Of a stretch of 10,535 nucleotides of DNA, positions 1 through 7,575 are shown in pieces. The stretch covers positions 1-10,535 of the forward strand of contig DAOUYQ010000014.1 of assembly GCA_030666035.1 (NCBI GenBank), in the 5' to 3' direction. How positions within the stretch are numbered: position 1 is the stretch's first letter; every line of letters begins with the position of its first letter. The stretch is from Microcaldota archaeon. GTDB taxonomy: Archaea > Micrarchaeota > Micrarchaeia > Anstonellales > Bilamarchaeaceae. Position numbers and translations under genes: made by a program. Below the pieces are notes generated by a model. It made no database searches and was not told the origin of the DNA. It was given only the letters and a program-made list of their open reading frames with translations.

Positions 1-3000
1 ATATTGCCATCATGTAGCTGCACTCCATTTTGTAATCTCCTATTGGAGGGTAGTATCCGCAGAACGAATCAAGGAGCCCAGAAGTCGGGTCGCATGTTAT
101 GTTTCTTGTACCATCAGTGGAAAAGACTGCAGGGGTTGCCATGTATCCCCCTTGTTCAAGGGCAACATAGGTTACTGCAGAGCCAGTTCCCGCGGTAGCT
201 ATGCAAAGGGGGCTGTTCATATCCAATGAAGCAATAACGTCCCTGTATGCCGAGGGGGTTTCCTTTACTTCTGCAATTTGAATTTCAATGTGCTCTTTGC
301 TTCCATTATTATAGAGGACTTCGCATTCAATTCCCTCAACATACATTGAGGGTGTGTGGCATATTCCAGCAGTTATACAGTTATCGGGCCACTTCACGTT
401 TTCTCCTGATTCATATCCATCGCAAAGGGGACCGTTCCCAACGTATTTTCCATTGCAAAGTGCAGGGGAGTCTGCCGCGGTGCATGGAACACACTGGCAC
501 TCATCAGTTACAAGCACTTCAGTATAGAATGTTGTAAAGTCATAGCCTGCAAAAGTCCTTGCAGAAGTAAACGTCCCGGCATAGAATTCTCCGCGGTAGC
601 CTGCAATTCCCTCATTAGAAATAAAACGCACACCGGTAGAATCGGTAGTTGAAGATTCCCAGTCACTATAAATGAGGCCAAGGTATCCGGCTTTCGCCAA
701 ATCTGCATTATGGGTTCCAAGATATGCCATGAGATTTCCTGCTGATTCTTCGCTCCAACAGGAGCCTGAGCGGTCAATTGCAAAATCTGTGATTATCAAG
801 GGCTTTCCATGCGCTTTTAGCGTCTCGTACCCAAGGTTTGTAATATTTGCAAGTATTAATGGGAAACGCTCTTCCTCACCAGTGATGCTGCAATACTCGT
901 TTCCATCCCCAAGTTCCATTCTTACTGATATTACATCCACATAAGGTGCAATCGGGCTGGAGGTTTCTCCTGCAAGGTAATTATAGTAAAATAGGAAATC
1001 AATTTCCTTTTTCCGGTCATCTAAATTGAAGCCTTCTACGCCCCCACCATAACCCACTGCAACAGAAACCATGCAATTTGGGCACATGAGGCGGGCTGCG
1101 GAACCGCGGCCGGTTATCCTCTTCTCTCCATCATAATCGCCGGGAGTAGAGCAACCGATATCTCTACAAACAGTTCCATACTCTTCAATAACCAGAATTG
1201 CCGCTCCTTCATTTATCATTGTGTTTCCAAGGAAACTTCCAATGGAAGAGTATATTTCTCCTCCAGCATAATCTTCAACACAGTTTCCATAGGTAGTTGA
1301 GCAATCATCCTTCTTTTCAATGCCCTCAAAGAGGTAGTCTCTGGTTTCATATAAGTGGGTGAGCAGAGTGGAGGTTGCATATGTTGCATCGCTTCCATCG
1401 GTCTGGAGTGCAACAGTATACTCATTGGGCTCCACATCCACAATACTTCGCACCCAAAGACCATCATCAATTGCAAAAATTACTGGCTGGATGTTTCTTT
1501 TCATAAAGCTCTCAAGCTTTTGGTTAAGGTAAAATGCATTGGGCATTGTGTATGGAAGGCCAGCCCGATATGCGCCTTCACCGCGTTCATTTACAGTATA
1601 CCCATTTGGATAAGTGCATTTCTGCTGAACCCACTCCTCCGCCCACTCATAGCTTCCAAATTGATATGTGTTGTATCCATTCATCCCATAGGGCTCCAGA
1701 ATATTGCCTGAACCAAATGCTACACCACTGGAAGGGTTTGCGCGCTCTTTTATGCCCCATTCTGTTTGGGGAGTGTGCACCACCATATCAGGGCAGTAAG
1801 TGTTTCCATACATTGTCCCTTCATCTTCTGAAACAGGGTCAAGTGTCCAGTCAGTTTCTATGGGAAGCGCAGTAATTTCCTGCTTTGCCATAGTAAGGTA
1901 TCCACAGGACTCACAAATCCCATACTGGTTAATTTCCAAACCGTCTCCGGCACTATTTAGCAGGCACTTTCCAAATGCCCACCTTACCTGGTCATTTACT
2001 ATTACCCTGCGCGGCTCGATAACCAGGTAAGATTCTGATTCTGCAGTGCACTCATCACCGCCGCCTAAATCAATGTGGCCCCCTGATGTTTCCCAGACAT
2101 AGCAGCGTGCTGCTTCGGCCTGGGCAGTAGGTATATGACCAGATTTTCCTGCGATATATTCACAAAACTTATATTCGTATGTTTCTCCATCGTCTTTATG
2201 AAAAAACGAGCTTTTTTCAAATTGTTCTGCAAACGGGCCCCCTGCTCCCATGTTCCATCCCCAGATGCCAATTTCTTTTTTTGCATCATCGTTGTAGCAA
2301 ACATGGATATATTTTTTATATCCCTCCATGCAGTTTTCCACAAAGCGGGTAGCGTGTTGATTTGGATTGGGATACCCATAAACTTCTGTATCCACCTCAC
2401 AGTCATCATCGTCATCATCATCTGCAGTACATGGAGTCTCACAGTTTGTAGTGCCATCACAGCAATAAACTGTTCTTAGGTCATCCACTGTCATTCCCCA
2501 GTAGTTTGCTTCTGGAATTGCGCTGCAGGGGTCTAAGGTCCACCTGGCCTTAACAAGCTCGTCATCCGCGCCCCAGGATATTACTGTGTAGTCTGGAATT
2601 TTAACTCCATAAGTGCTTGAGAGTTGGCCTCCCCCCAGCTGCAGAATAAAGAAGGGTGCCTCTGCAATTTCCTCTTGTCCTTCTCCCCAATCAACCAAAA
2701 GCCCGCAGGTTGGCAATACTTTTACCATTCCTACTGAAGGAAGGCTGGCAAGGGTCTGGGTGCCTCCGCCTTTTGCCTTTCCGTAAATATCCACTGGGGC
2801 AGAAAGAGCCACAGGAACCTCCACATCTACACTGGGGTCGTCCCAGGAAGGAACATCCACTCCGGCAGAGCCAATACAAAGCGTTTTTCCATTTTCAAAA
2901 TGGCAGTCACACAAAATATCTTCCCCGTCTACCCCAACACAGGCGCCTCTCTGGTAATCAAAATTATTGCAGTAGCCTGATAGGCAGTCAATTCCACTTG

Positions 3001-4312
3001 TGCACTCAAATTCGGCTCCGCTTTTAGTGCCTCCGTTTGCAAGGGTGTGCCCCCCTTCAAACTGTGCGTTGTAGATTGAGTGGTGGGCAAGAAGCCAGGG
3101 ATAAATTTCATGGGGGTTCTTTTCTTCAGTGAGGAATATTGTTCTGGCAAAAGTCTGGCTTTCCCAGTTCCAGTCAAAATAATAGCCCCAGGAACCCTCT
3201 CCTAAATAAGGAACATATTCTGTACCCTCTGCTCCGCTTCTGTAACCTTGGTATGCGAGATATTCAAGCATCGAGTACTCATCTGAATTTTTGCTAATTT
3301 CTGGGTCTCCAAAGGTTGCACCATACAATACTGTTCCTTCTGCATATCCATCCACGTCATTGGCCTGAAGGGGGCCCACTGCATTCCTAAAATACCTCGA
3401 AAACATTACACCATCAGAAGTATCCGGATATGCATCATATGAACCAAAATCGTATTTGTTTGGGCCATATACAAAAGGGTTTCCGATTTTTTCCTCCTCA
3501 TGCATGGACAGGTAAGGGTTGTATGCTTCAATTTCAGGCTCATAATCATATATTTCAAGGGCACAACGAGAGGCACAGTCAAAATAACTATATGACTTAA
3601 TTGAAGAGTCAGCAGTGCATCCATATGTTTCTCCAGTCTTCCCACAGAGTTGCCCGCCACTTAATTTTTGGTTGGGAATTGCATAGAGTACAAAGCGGTC
3701 CACTGAGCCTGCGGGATTAAGTTCGCAGGCAAGATCAGTTAGGGGGAAATAATATTGTGCCTGCTCAAAGTCCTCAAAGGATTCGCCTATTCCAAAGCGG
3801 AAAGTGTTGAGTGTGATATCATCTGAATTTTCCACTTTGCGCAAAAACAGGGTATCTAATTTCTGCACTGCACATTGGGCCTGCCAGAGCCCAATGGGCT
3901 CTTCTAAAACTCCAGTATTTTCCTCTTCCTCATCAGGGATTGCATGCGCTTCGTCCCCTGGAAGCATTCCGTATGAGGGGCGCGGGTCATAGAAGAAGTT
4001 TCCGCAGAATACCCCTGAGCAGTTGCTCTCGCAGGTGCTTGTTTTAATATTCGGGCAGACAGGAACTTCAATATCTTCTTCCCCACTAACAGCTGACTCA
4101 ATTATGCAGGTCCAGTTCCCTTCATCACAGCTTACTACCTCCCTCTCCTCCTCGTTTCCCTCTTCATTTATTCCTCGGCACACTGGGTCAATTGAGGAGT
4201 CTTCGGGAAACGCATCATCTGCAAAACAGCAAAACTGGTACTTTGGGGTTGTGCACCCCATTAGAACAAAAAGAAATGCGATTGCAAATATAATAATTAA
4301 TTTATTTCTCAT
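1..4312 (-). CDS. Gene F: giant secreted Cys-rich lipoprotein-like protein, C-terminal end outside window (1437+ aa)
   Basis: I translated this frame from ATG 4312 to the left edge and found no stop, so at least 1437 residues are coded. The N-terminus (MRNKLIIIFAIAFLFVLMGC) is a short signal ending in a lipobox-like Cys20, with no other clear membrane helix in the visible part, so the protein is probably exported and surface-anchored. About 60 Cys are spread along it. Visible landmarks are an acidic Cys-rich region (20-140), a compact Cys module (437-479), a seven-Asp run (631-637), a TIM-barrel-like region (about 937-1220) and another Cys cluster (from 1272, ECQCVPC). N-x-S/T sites occur in several places (for example NWT, NCS, NIT). 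The start is supported by GGGAGGT eight bases upstream. I recognise no family for the first 900 residues. Possible roles are an adhesin, a surface glycan-acting enzyme, or an extracellular part of the apparatus built from A to E. Confidence 0.88.
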   Translation of the reverse strand, partial: MRNKLIIIFAIAFLFVLMGCTTPKYQFCCFADDAFPEDSSIDPVCRGINEEGNEEEREVVSCDEGNWTCIIESAVSGEEDIEVPVCPNIKTSTCESNCSGVFCGNFFYDPRPSYGMLPGDEAHAIPDEEEENTGVLEEPIGLWQAQCAVQKLDTLFLRKVENSDDITLNTFRFGIGESFEDFEQAQYYFPLTDLACELNPAGSVDRFVLYAIPNQKLSGGQLCGKTGETYGCTADSSIKSYSYFDCASRCALEIYDYEPEIEAYNPYLSMHEEEKIGNPFVYGPNKYDFGSYDAYPDTSDGVMFSRYFRNAVGPLQANDVDGYAEGTVLYGATFGDPEISKNSDEYSMLEYLAYQGYRSGAEGTEYVPYLGEGSWGYYFDWNWESQTFARTIFLTEEKNPHEIYPWLLAHHSIYNAQFEGGHTLANGGTKSGAEFECTSGIDCLSGYCNNFDYQRGACVGVDGEDILCDCHFENGKTLCIGSAGVDVPSWDDPSVDVEVPVALSAPVDIYGKAKGGGTQTLASLPSVGMVKVLPTCGLLVDWGEGQEEIAEAPFFILQLGGGQLSSTYGVKIPDYTVISWGADDELVKARWTLDPCSAIPEANYWGMTVDDLRTVYCCDGTTNCETPCTADDDDDDDCEVDTEVYGYPNPNQHATRFVENCMEGYKKYIHVCYNDDAKKEIGIWGWNMGAGGPFAEQFEKSSFFHKDDGETYEYKFCEYIAGKSGHIPTAQAEAARCYVWETSGGHIDLGGGDECTAESESYLVIEPRRVIVNDQVRWAFGKCLLNSAGDGLEINQYGICESCGYLTMAKQEITALPIETDWTLDPVSEDEGTMYGNTYCPDMVVHTPQTEWGIKERANPSSGVAFGSGNILEPYGMNGYNTYQFGSYEWAEEWVQQKCTYPNGYTVNERGEGAYRAGLPYTMPNAFYLNQKLESFMKRNIQPVIFAIDDGLWVRSIVDVEPNEYTVALQTDGSDATYATSTLLTHLYETRDYLFEGIEKKDDCSTTYGNCVEDYAGGEIYSSIGSFLGNTMINEGAAILVIEEYGTVCRDIGCSTPGDYDGEKRITGRGSAARLMCPNCMVSVAVGYGGGVEGFNLDDRKKEIDFLFYYNYLAGETSSPIAPYVDVISVRMELGDGNEYCSITGEEERFPLILANITNLGYETLKAHGKPLIITDFAIDRSGSCWSEESAGNLMAYLGTHNADLAKAGYLGLIYSDWESSTTDSTGVRFISNEGIAGYRGEFYAGTFTSARTFAGYDFTTFYTEVLVTDECQCVPCTAADSPALCNGKYVGNGPLCDGYESGENVKWPDNCITAGICHTPSMYVEGIECEVLYNNGSKEHIEIQIAEVKETPSAYRDVIASLDMNSPLCIATAGTGSAVTYVALEQGGYMATPAVFSTDGTRNITCDPTSGLLDSFCGYYPPIGDYKMECSYMMAI
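653..1504 (-). other. TIM-barrel-like (glycoside-hydrolase-type) region in gene F
   Basis: Residues about 937-1220 of F show successive hydrophobic strands that end in polar or acidic residues, alternating with helix-like stretches: KRNIQPVIFAIDDG (938-951), AAILVIEEYG (1037-1046), CMVSVAVGYGGG (about 1075-1086), YVDVISVRMELGDG (to about 1136), GKPLIITDFAID (1169-1180) and AGYLGLIYSDW (1208-1218). The last two resemble the strand 7 'kPl.itE' and strand 8 'G...W' landmarks of clan GH-A glycoside hydrolases. Here the usual nucleophile Glu position would be Asp1176, and E1133 would be an acid/base candidate. It could be a degenerate, carbohydrate-binding barrel rather than an active enzyme. This is pattern reading, not a database match. 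Confidence 0.4.
2402..2422 (-). repeat. GAT/GAC trinucleotide run encoding seven Asp in gene F
   Basis: Seven consecutive GAT or GAC codons encode residues 631-637 of F, directly before a Cys. The run sits between Cys-rich stretches (YCCDGTTNC before it, DCEVDTEVYG after it). Mixed GAT and GAC codons suggest it is not a fresh slippage product. It may be a flexible acidic or cation-binding linker between two extracellular domains. Confidence 0.6.
2876..3004 (-). other. Compact Cys module in gene F (residues 437-479)
   Basis: Eight of its 43 residues are Cys, at 437, 443, 448, 458, 468, 470 and 479 plus the spacing C-x5-C-x4-C-x9-C-x9-C-x-C-x8-C as written (seven positions listed; the eighth partner may lie outside). 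The start, CTSGIDCLSGYC, resembles the C..G.DC.SGYC pattern common in small extracellular disulphide modules of secreted and lipoprotein repeats. It marks this part of F as extracytoplasmic. No specific ligand can be named. Confidence 0.45.
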
Positions 4313-5428
4313 CTATACCAACCTCCCCACCATTCCCATAAATGGCGCAGCATCTCCCCCTAATATTGTTGTTGCATAACGGAGGAAAGTAAGCGTTATT
4401 GCCAGTGCAACAAAGTTATTGAATAAAAGTGCGGTCTGTATGGATGCAACAAAGGTTGCAAGGTCATTTGAGAGTGCGACCTGGCTGGCAGTTCCTGAGC
4501 GGCTGCTGTATTGTGCAAGGGCAGCGGAACCAAAGGAGAAGCTTCCAAACATCGGAATGTTGCACATTCCGCTGGAAATGATATCAGGAAGTTCAGGCGC
4601 ATCCAGGCTTGCCATGAAAGTGCTGTCCATCATGAAAGTTACTGTAGGGTAGATAAAGAAAAACCCTATTGCCATTGCAATAAAGAAGGCGCCTATCCCC
4701 CTGGTAAAGTGGAAAGTCCTCAGGATTATTCCAAGGGGAAGGAAGACCGCAAGCATATTTTCTGCAACATACTTGAGCAAAAATAATTTTGCAGTAAGCG
4801 CAATCATGAGGTTTACGCAGATATATGCAATGCTGTGGTATGTCTCTACCTCCTTGTAAATGCTCTCAACCATCCAGGAGCCAATAAATACGGGTATTCC
4901 AAAAACTGTTATTTGCATGGAATAGATCATCTCAGGGCCCCGGTCGCTTTCTAGAACTTTGGTGTACTGCTTTCCGATTTTGTTTAGGAGCTCTCCGGTC
5001 CTGCACGCATCTGCTTCTACCGGGCTTGTCATATCTACTCCCCCGCAGGTAATTGAACCTAAAGAACCCAGGTAATCAAAGGCCTGCACAAGCATTCCTA
5101 CAAGCAAAATGACCATGAGGGCACTTGCCGCTGCCTGCATCATTTCAGTTACTGCGTATCGCTTAAGGCGTGCAGCATTGAGTGAGTATCCAATTATATA
5201 AATAATTGTGTGTGCAGTTACTGATATTACTACTGCTAAAATGCATATGGGGAGCCATCCCCATGTTTGTGTCCAGGTTGGGAGGAATTCCCCTTTTGCT
5301 TCATCACCCAGCTTGCTAGAATCGGTTACGCACCCTGAAAAGAAAACAAGGGCAAAAAGCAGCCCTGCAAACAGAGCCAGGGGAACTTCGCGCTTTTTTC
5401 TTTTTTCCTGCTTTTTGTTTTCTTCCAT
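4313..5428 (-). CDS. Gene E: VirB6/TrbL-like polytopic membrane protein with lipobox-like leader (371 aa)
   Basis: I place the start at ATG 5428. The frame could be extended three codons to a GTG at 5437, but that GTG is part of the AGGTG motif six bases before the ATG. The N-terminus is strongly basic (KKQEKRKKRE, residues 5-14), followed by a hydrophobic run and FFSGC (Cys33), a lipobox-like end. Helices are at about 60-82 and 99-117 with the shared AVTEMMQ element (92-98) between them. The first outside loop has Cys128 and Cys142. Hydrophobic stretches occur at about 167-185 and 199-237, then the signature LPLGIILRTFHFTRGIGA (230-247), a helix ending in YP (261), an outside loop of about 60 residues, the last helix (about 331-349) and the tail ILGGDAAPFMGMVGRLV. 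The TAG is followed immediately by the ATG of F. It is a paralogue of A to D, and VirB6-like function is inferred. Confidence 0.88.
   Translation of the reverse strand: MEENKKQEKRKKREVPLALFAGLLFALVFFSGCVTDSSKLGDEAKGEFLPTWTQTWGWLPICILAVVISVTAHTIIYIIGYSLNAARLKRYAVTEMMQAAASALMVILLVGMLVQAFDYLGSLGSITCGGVDMTSPVEADACRTGELLNKIGKQYTKVLESDRGPEMIYSMQITVFGIPVFIGSWMVESIYKEVETYHSIAYICVNLMIALTAKLFLLKYVAENMLAVFLPLGIILRTFHFTRGIGAFFIAMAIGFFFIYPTVTFMMDSTFMASLDAPELPDIISSGMCNIPMFGSFSFGSAALAQYSSRSGTASQVALSNDLATFVASIQTALLFNNFVALAITLTFLRYATTILGGDAAPFMGMVGRLV
4321..4328 (-). promoter_or_regulatory. Ribosome binding site of gene F
   Basis: GGGGAGGT lies eight bases before ATG 4312, inside the last codons of gene E. 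It is the strongest such motif in the window and precedes the directly abutting TAG-ATG junction. Confidence 0.7.
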
Positions 5429-5434
5429 GGGCAA

Positions 5435-5439
5435 CACCT
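5435..5439 (-). promoter_or_regulatory. Ribosome binding site deciding the ATG start of gene E
   Basis: AGGTG overlaps the TAG stop of gene D (5440-5438) and lies six bases before ATG 5428. The GTG inside it (5437) is in frame with E and could be mistaken for its start. Confidence 0.65.
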
Positions 5440-6487
5440 ATACTATCTGGACGAGCCTGCTTAGGTCCACTTCTGAACCTAAAAGCCTGGCAAAGAGGGC
5501 AGCTGAAGCTGAAACAGCGAGTATATTGAAAGTAAATAGGAATGTGGAGCTTACAAATGCTGAAGAGGTCATGTGTATCAGATCATCAAAAACGCTGAGT
5601 ATGGAAGGGCTTTCTGAAAACTGCCATTGCCCTCCGGACATAAACAGGTCTCCGTAGCCTAATTCATCAGAACTTCCTTCAACATCACTTACAAAATCGG
5701 CCATATTGTTCCAGGTGCCACCGTCCGTCCAGTCATACGGGTTCCAGAACATGGATTCCATAAACAATAGCATTGGAAGCAGGATAAATAATGAAAAACA
5801 GATAGCAATTAGCCCCCCTCCAAATGGCCGCATAAATGGAAGCGAGCGCAGGATTATTGCAAGGGGAAGGTATACTACTAAAAGCCCGGACTGTATAAAG
5901 CGCAGGAAGAATATCTGTGCAAGCACTCCAAGGTAAGCTGCAGTGGAGGTGTAAAGAAACAGGTTCGAGGACTGCATCAGGGCTGATGTTCCGCTTAGGG
6001 GGCGTACACTAACCCCATTTACCCCCATTAGGCAAAGAAGGAGTGCGGGAGTGCATGGGGTGCGCGTATATTTGGACATCTCATCAGTTGCGCCCATCAT
6101 TGCACGGGAGCCCCGCACCGTGCGATGTGAGAAATATGCAAGGTTCTCCAGGTATTTTTCTGAGGTCTCAAACACGTTGTCATCTTCTGAAATTGCTGGG
6201 TGTGCATACACACCTTCAACATCTTCACCTGAGAGTACGGTGAGCCAGCCTGCACTTATTGTGAATTCAGAACCAGGGTCGAGCCCAATTAGCCCCACCA
6301 AAAAGAGTGCAATAAAGACAAGGGCAACGCTTACTGCGGACTGGAATAGTTCTGTTTTTGCCCAGACATTAAGGCGCGGGTTCTGCAGAAGCTGGCCTAA
6401 AGCATAGGCTAGCCCGATTGCAATTGCAGCCACAAAGGTTGCAAAGATTGCAAGTGTATATGCATCTGCCCATTCCATATTTGTCAC
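5438..6487 (-). CDS. Gene D: VirB6/TrbL-like polytopic membrane protein (349 aa, GTG start)
   Basis: I chose the GTG at 6487 because it gives a GTGA overlap with the stop of C and has GAGGAT three bases upstream. The in-frame ATG nine bases later sits too far from that motif. Unlike B, C and E there is no signal peptide or lipobox: the protein goes almost directly into its first helix (about 11-34). The shared element WAKTELFQ (42-49) precedes helix two (about 51-68). The first outside loop includes a Cys pair (145, 152). A hydrophobic stretch (about 175-213) leads to the signature LPLAIILRSLPFMRPFGGG (207-225) and a helix ending in LP (238). A second outside loop rich in W, D and G (about 245-295) follows, then the last helix (about 311-333) and the tail LLGSEVDLSRLVQIV. 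It belongs to the same family as its neighbours and the function is inferred only from VirB6-like architecture. Confidence 0.9.
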   Translation of the reverse strand: MTNMEWADAYTLAIFATFVAAIAIGLAYALGQLLQNPRLNVWAKTELFQSAVSVALVFIALFLVGLIGLDPGSEFTISAGWLTVLSGEDVEGVYAHPAISEDDNVFETSEKYLENLAYFSHRTVRGSRAMMGATDEMSKYTRTPCTPALLLCLMGVNGVSVRPLSGTSALMQSSNLFLYTSTAAYLGVLAQIFFLRFIQSGLLVVYLPLAIILRSLPFMRPFGGGLIAICFSLFILLPMLLFMESMFWNPYDWTDGGTWNNMADFVSDVEGSSDELGYGDLFMSGGQWQFSESPSILSVFDDLIHMTSSAFVSSTFLFTFNILAVSASAALFARLLGSEVDLSRLVQIV

Positions 6488-7575
6488 GAAATCCTCGCAA
6501 GTGCGGAGATATCCACTTCTGAGCCGAAGATAGAAGCCAGCCCGCGCACTGCTGAGAGCGTTATCAGTATATTAAGCATTGTAGTAAATATTCCCTTAAT
6601 AAAGAACAAGTAAAGCAGGCTGTCAACCATTTCTCCCCCCTCTTCACCCACGAGCCTTTTTGCCTGCTTTCTTCCGGCTTTAGGGTCCATATCCAATGGG
6701 TTGCATTCTGAATTTATTTCTGAGAAAAGCAGGCTTGCACCGCCTGTTGCAATTGCAGCTGCAATGTCTCCGGGGCTATCTAAACCGGCACTGTATTCTG
6801 AAGCAAAGTCATCTTTGGGGTACTTGATATCCCCTGGGATGTAGTCTCCCGGGTCCCCCTTATCCACCTTGTTTGCCATACTTTCAGTAAGCATAATTGA
6901 GATTGGAAAAATAAAGTAGAATGCAAATGCTATTGCAATAAGGAGCCCCCCTGCTCCGCGGGTAAAGTGGAAGCAGCGCAAAAAGAGCCCAATTGGAAGA
7001 AGAACCGGAAAAAAGAAGCTTTGGGCCAGATTAAGGAGGATTATCTGGGAATTGTTTACAAGCATTGCTGAAACCATTGTATTTGTTGCAAAGGTAAGAG
7101 AAGAGAAGGGAACCTGGATTCCAATGCACCCAGGGTAGCTGAAACTTGCTCCCAGTATCGAGCAGGTTCCGGTAGTGGATGCCATGCTCCCAAGGGGGAT
7201 TGTGAGGTCGTTGGTGAATGTTTTTAATACGTCCCACTGGTAATTGGCATTCTCACTAAGAAGCGCCATCGCATAATCAATGTGGTTTAGGCTTCCTTCC
7301 CCAAATGCAGCGGATAATGCTTCGGAAAATATTGTAGTTGAGTATGCATTGAAGGAAACAAATACTGCAATAAATATCAATGTAACAAAAACCTGGTACA
7401 TCTCGGTTCTTGCAAGCATCCTCATTTCAGCTGAATCAAAGAAGTAGCCGAGCATGTATAAAATTACAAGAACCATGAATGCTGAGAGTGCTGCAAGGAT
7501 TGCCATTGCCTGCCAGTCGGCTGCTGCAAAGCAAAGTGAAATCATGGCAAGGACAAGCATGAATTTTTTCATCAT
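6484..7575 (-). CDS. Gene C: VirB6/TrbL-like polytopic membrane protein (363 aa)
   Basis: The ATG at 7575 overlaps the TGA of B by 4 bases. GAGGATGAT lies three bases before it and supports this start over the adjacent second ATG. The N-terminus (MMKKFMLVLAMISLCFAAADW) looks like a cleavable signal or first helix without a lipobox. Helices follow at about 24-45 and 60-76, with the basic turn and the family element LARTEMYQ (54-61) between them. An outside loop holds a Cys pair (138, 150). A long hydrophobic stretch at about 174-200 runs into the signature LPIGLFLRCFHFTRGAGG (193-210) and a helix ending in FP (224). The second outside loop (about 228-315) is Gly/Asp-rich and ends in a basic patch, KAGRKQAKR (299-307). 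The last helix (about 322-343) is followed by the tail IFGSEVDISALARIS. Five-helix N-out/C-in topology fits VirB6. The specific role is not known. Confidence 0.9.
   Translation of the reverse strand: MMKKFMLVLAMISLCFAAADWQAMAILAALSAFMVLVILYMLGYFFDSAEMRMLARTEMYQVFVTLIFIAVFVSFNAYSTTIFSEALSAAFGEGSLNHIDYAMALLSENANYQWDVLKTFTNDLTIPLGSMASTTGTCSILGASFSYPGCIGIQVPFSSLTFATNTMVSAMLVNNSQIILLNLAQSFFFPVLLPIGLFLRCFHFTRGAGGLLIAIAFAFYFIFPISIMLTESMANKVDKGDPGDYIPGDIKYPKDDFASEYSAGLDSPGDIAAAIATGGASLLFSEINSECNPLDMDPKAGRKQAKRLVGEEGGEMVDSLLYLFFIKGIFTTMLNILITLSAVRGLASIFGSEVDISALARIS
6491..6496 (-). promoter_or_regulatory. Ribosome binding site deciding the GTG start of gene D
   Basis: GAGGAT ends three bases before GTG 6487. 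The next in-frame ATG (6478) would be 12 bases from it, so the GTG is preferred. Confidence 0.6.

Noticed and set aside
2402-2422. Short tandem GAT run as a CRISPR or slippage-type phase-variation tract
   Set aside because: The repeat is a 3-base unit that keeps the frame, is coding, has mixed GAT/GAC codons, and has no spacers.
1-4312. Apparent absence of a long gene across the left 4.3 kb, with many short open frames on both strands
   Set aside because: Translating the minus strand from ATG 4312 gives one continuous open frame to the window edge with a signal peptide and sensible composition. The short frames are shadows of it.
4023-4379. 118-residue plus-strand open frame with a Ser-rich, hydrophobic look
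   Set aside because: It is antisense to the secreted N-terminus of F and the end of E. The Ser and Ile richness follows from the reverse complement of acidic and Leu/Asn-rich codons.
5429-5437. GTG at 5437 as the start of gene E
   Set aside because: The GTG is embedded in the AGGTG binding motif correctly spaced for ATG 5428, and the three extra residues add nothing to the leader.
5208-5657. 149-residue plus-strand open frame
   Set aside because: It lies across the D/E junction antisense to two well-supported genes, has no binding site or recognisable protein features, and its composition reads as the reverse of membrane codons.
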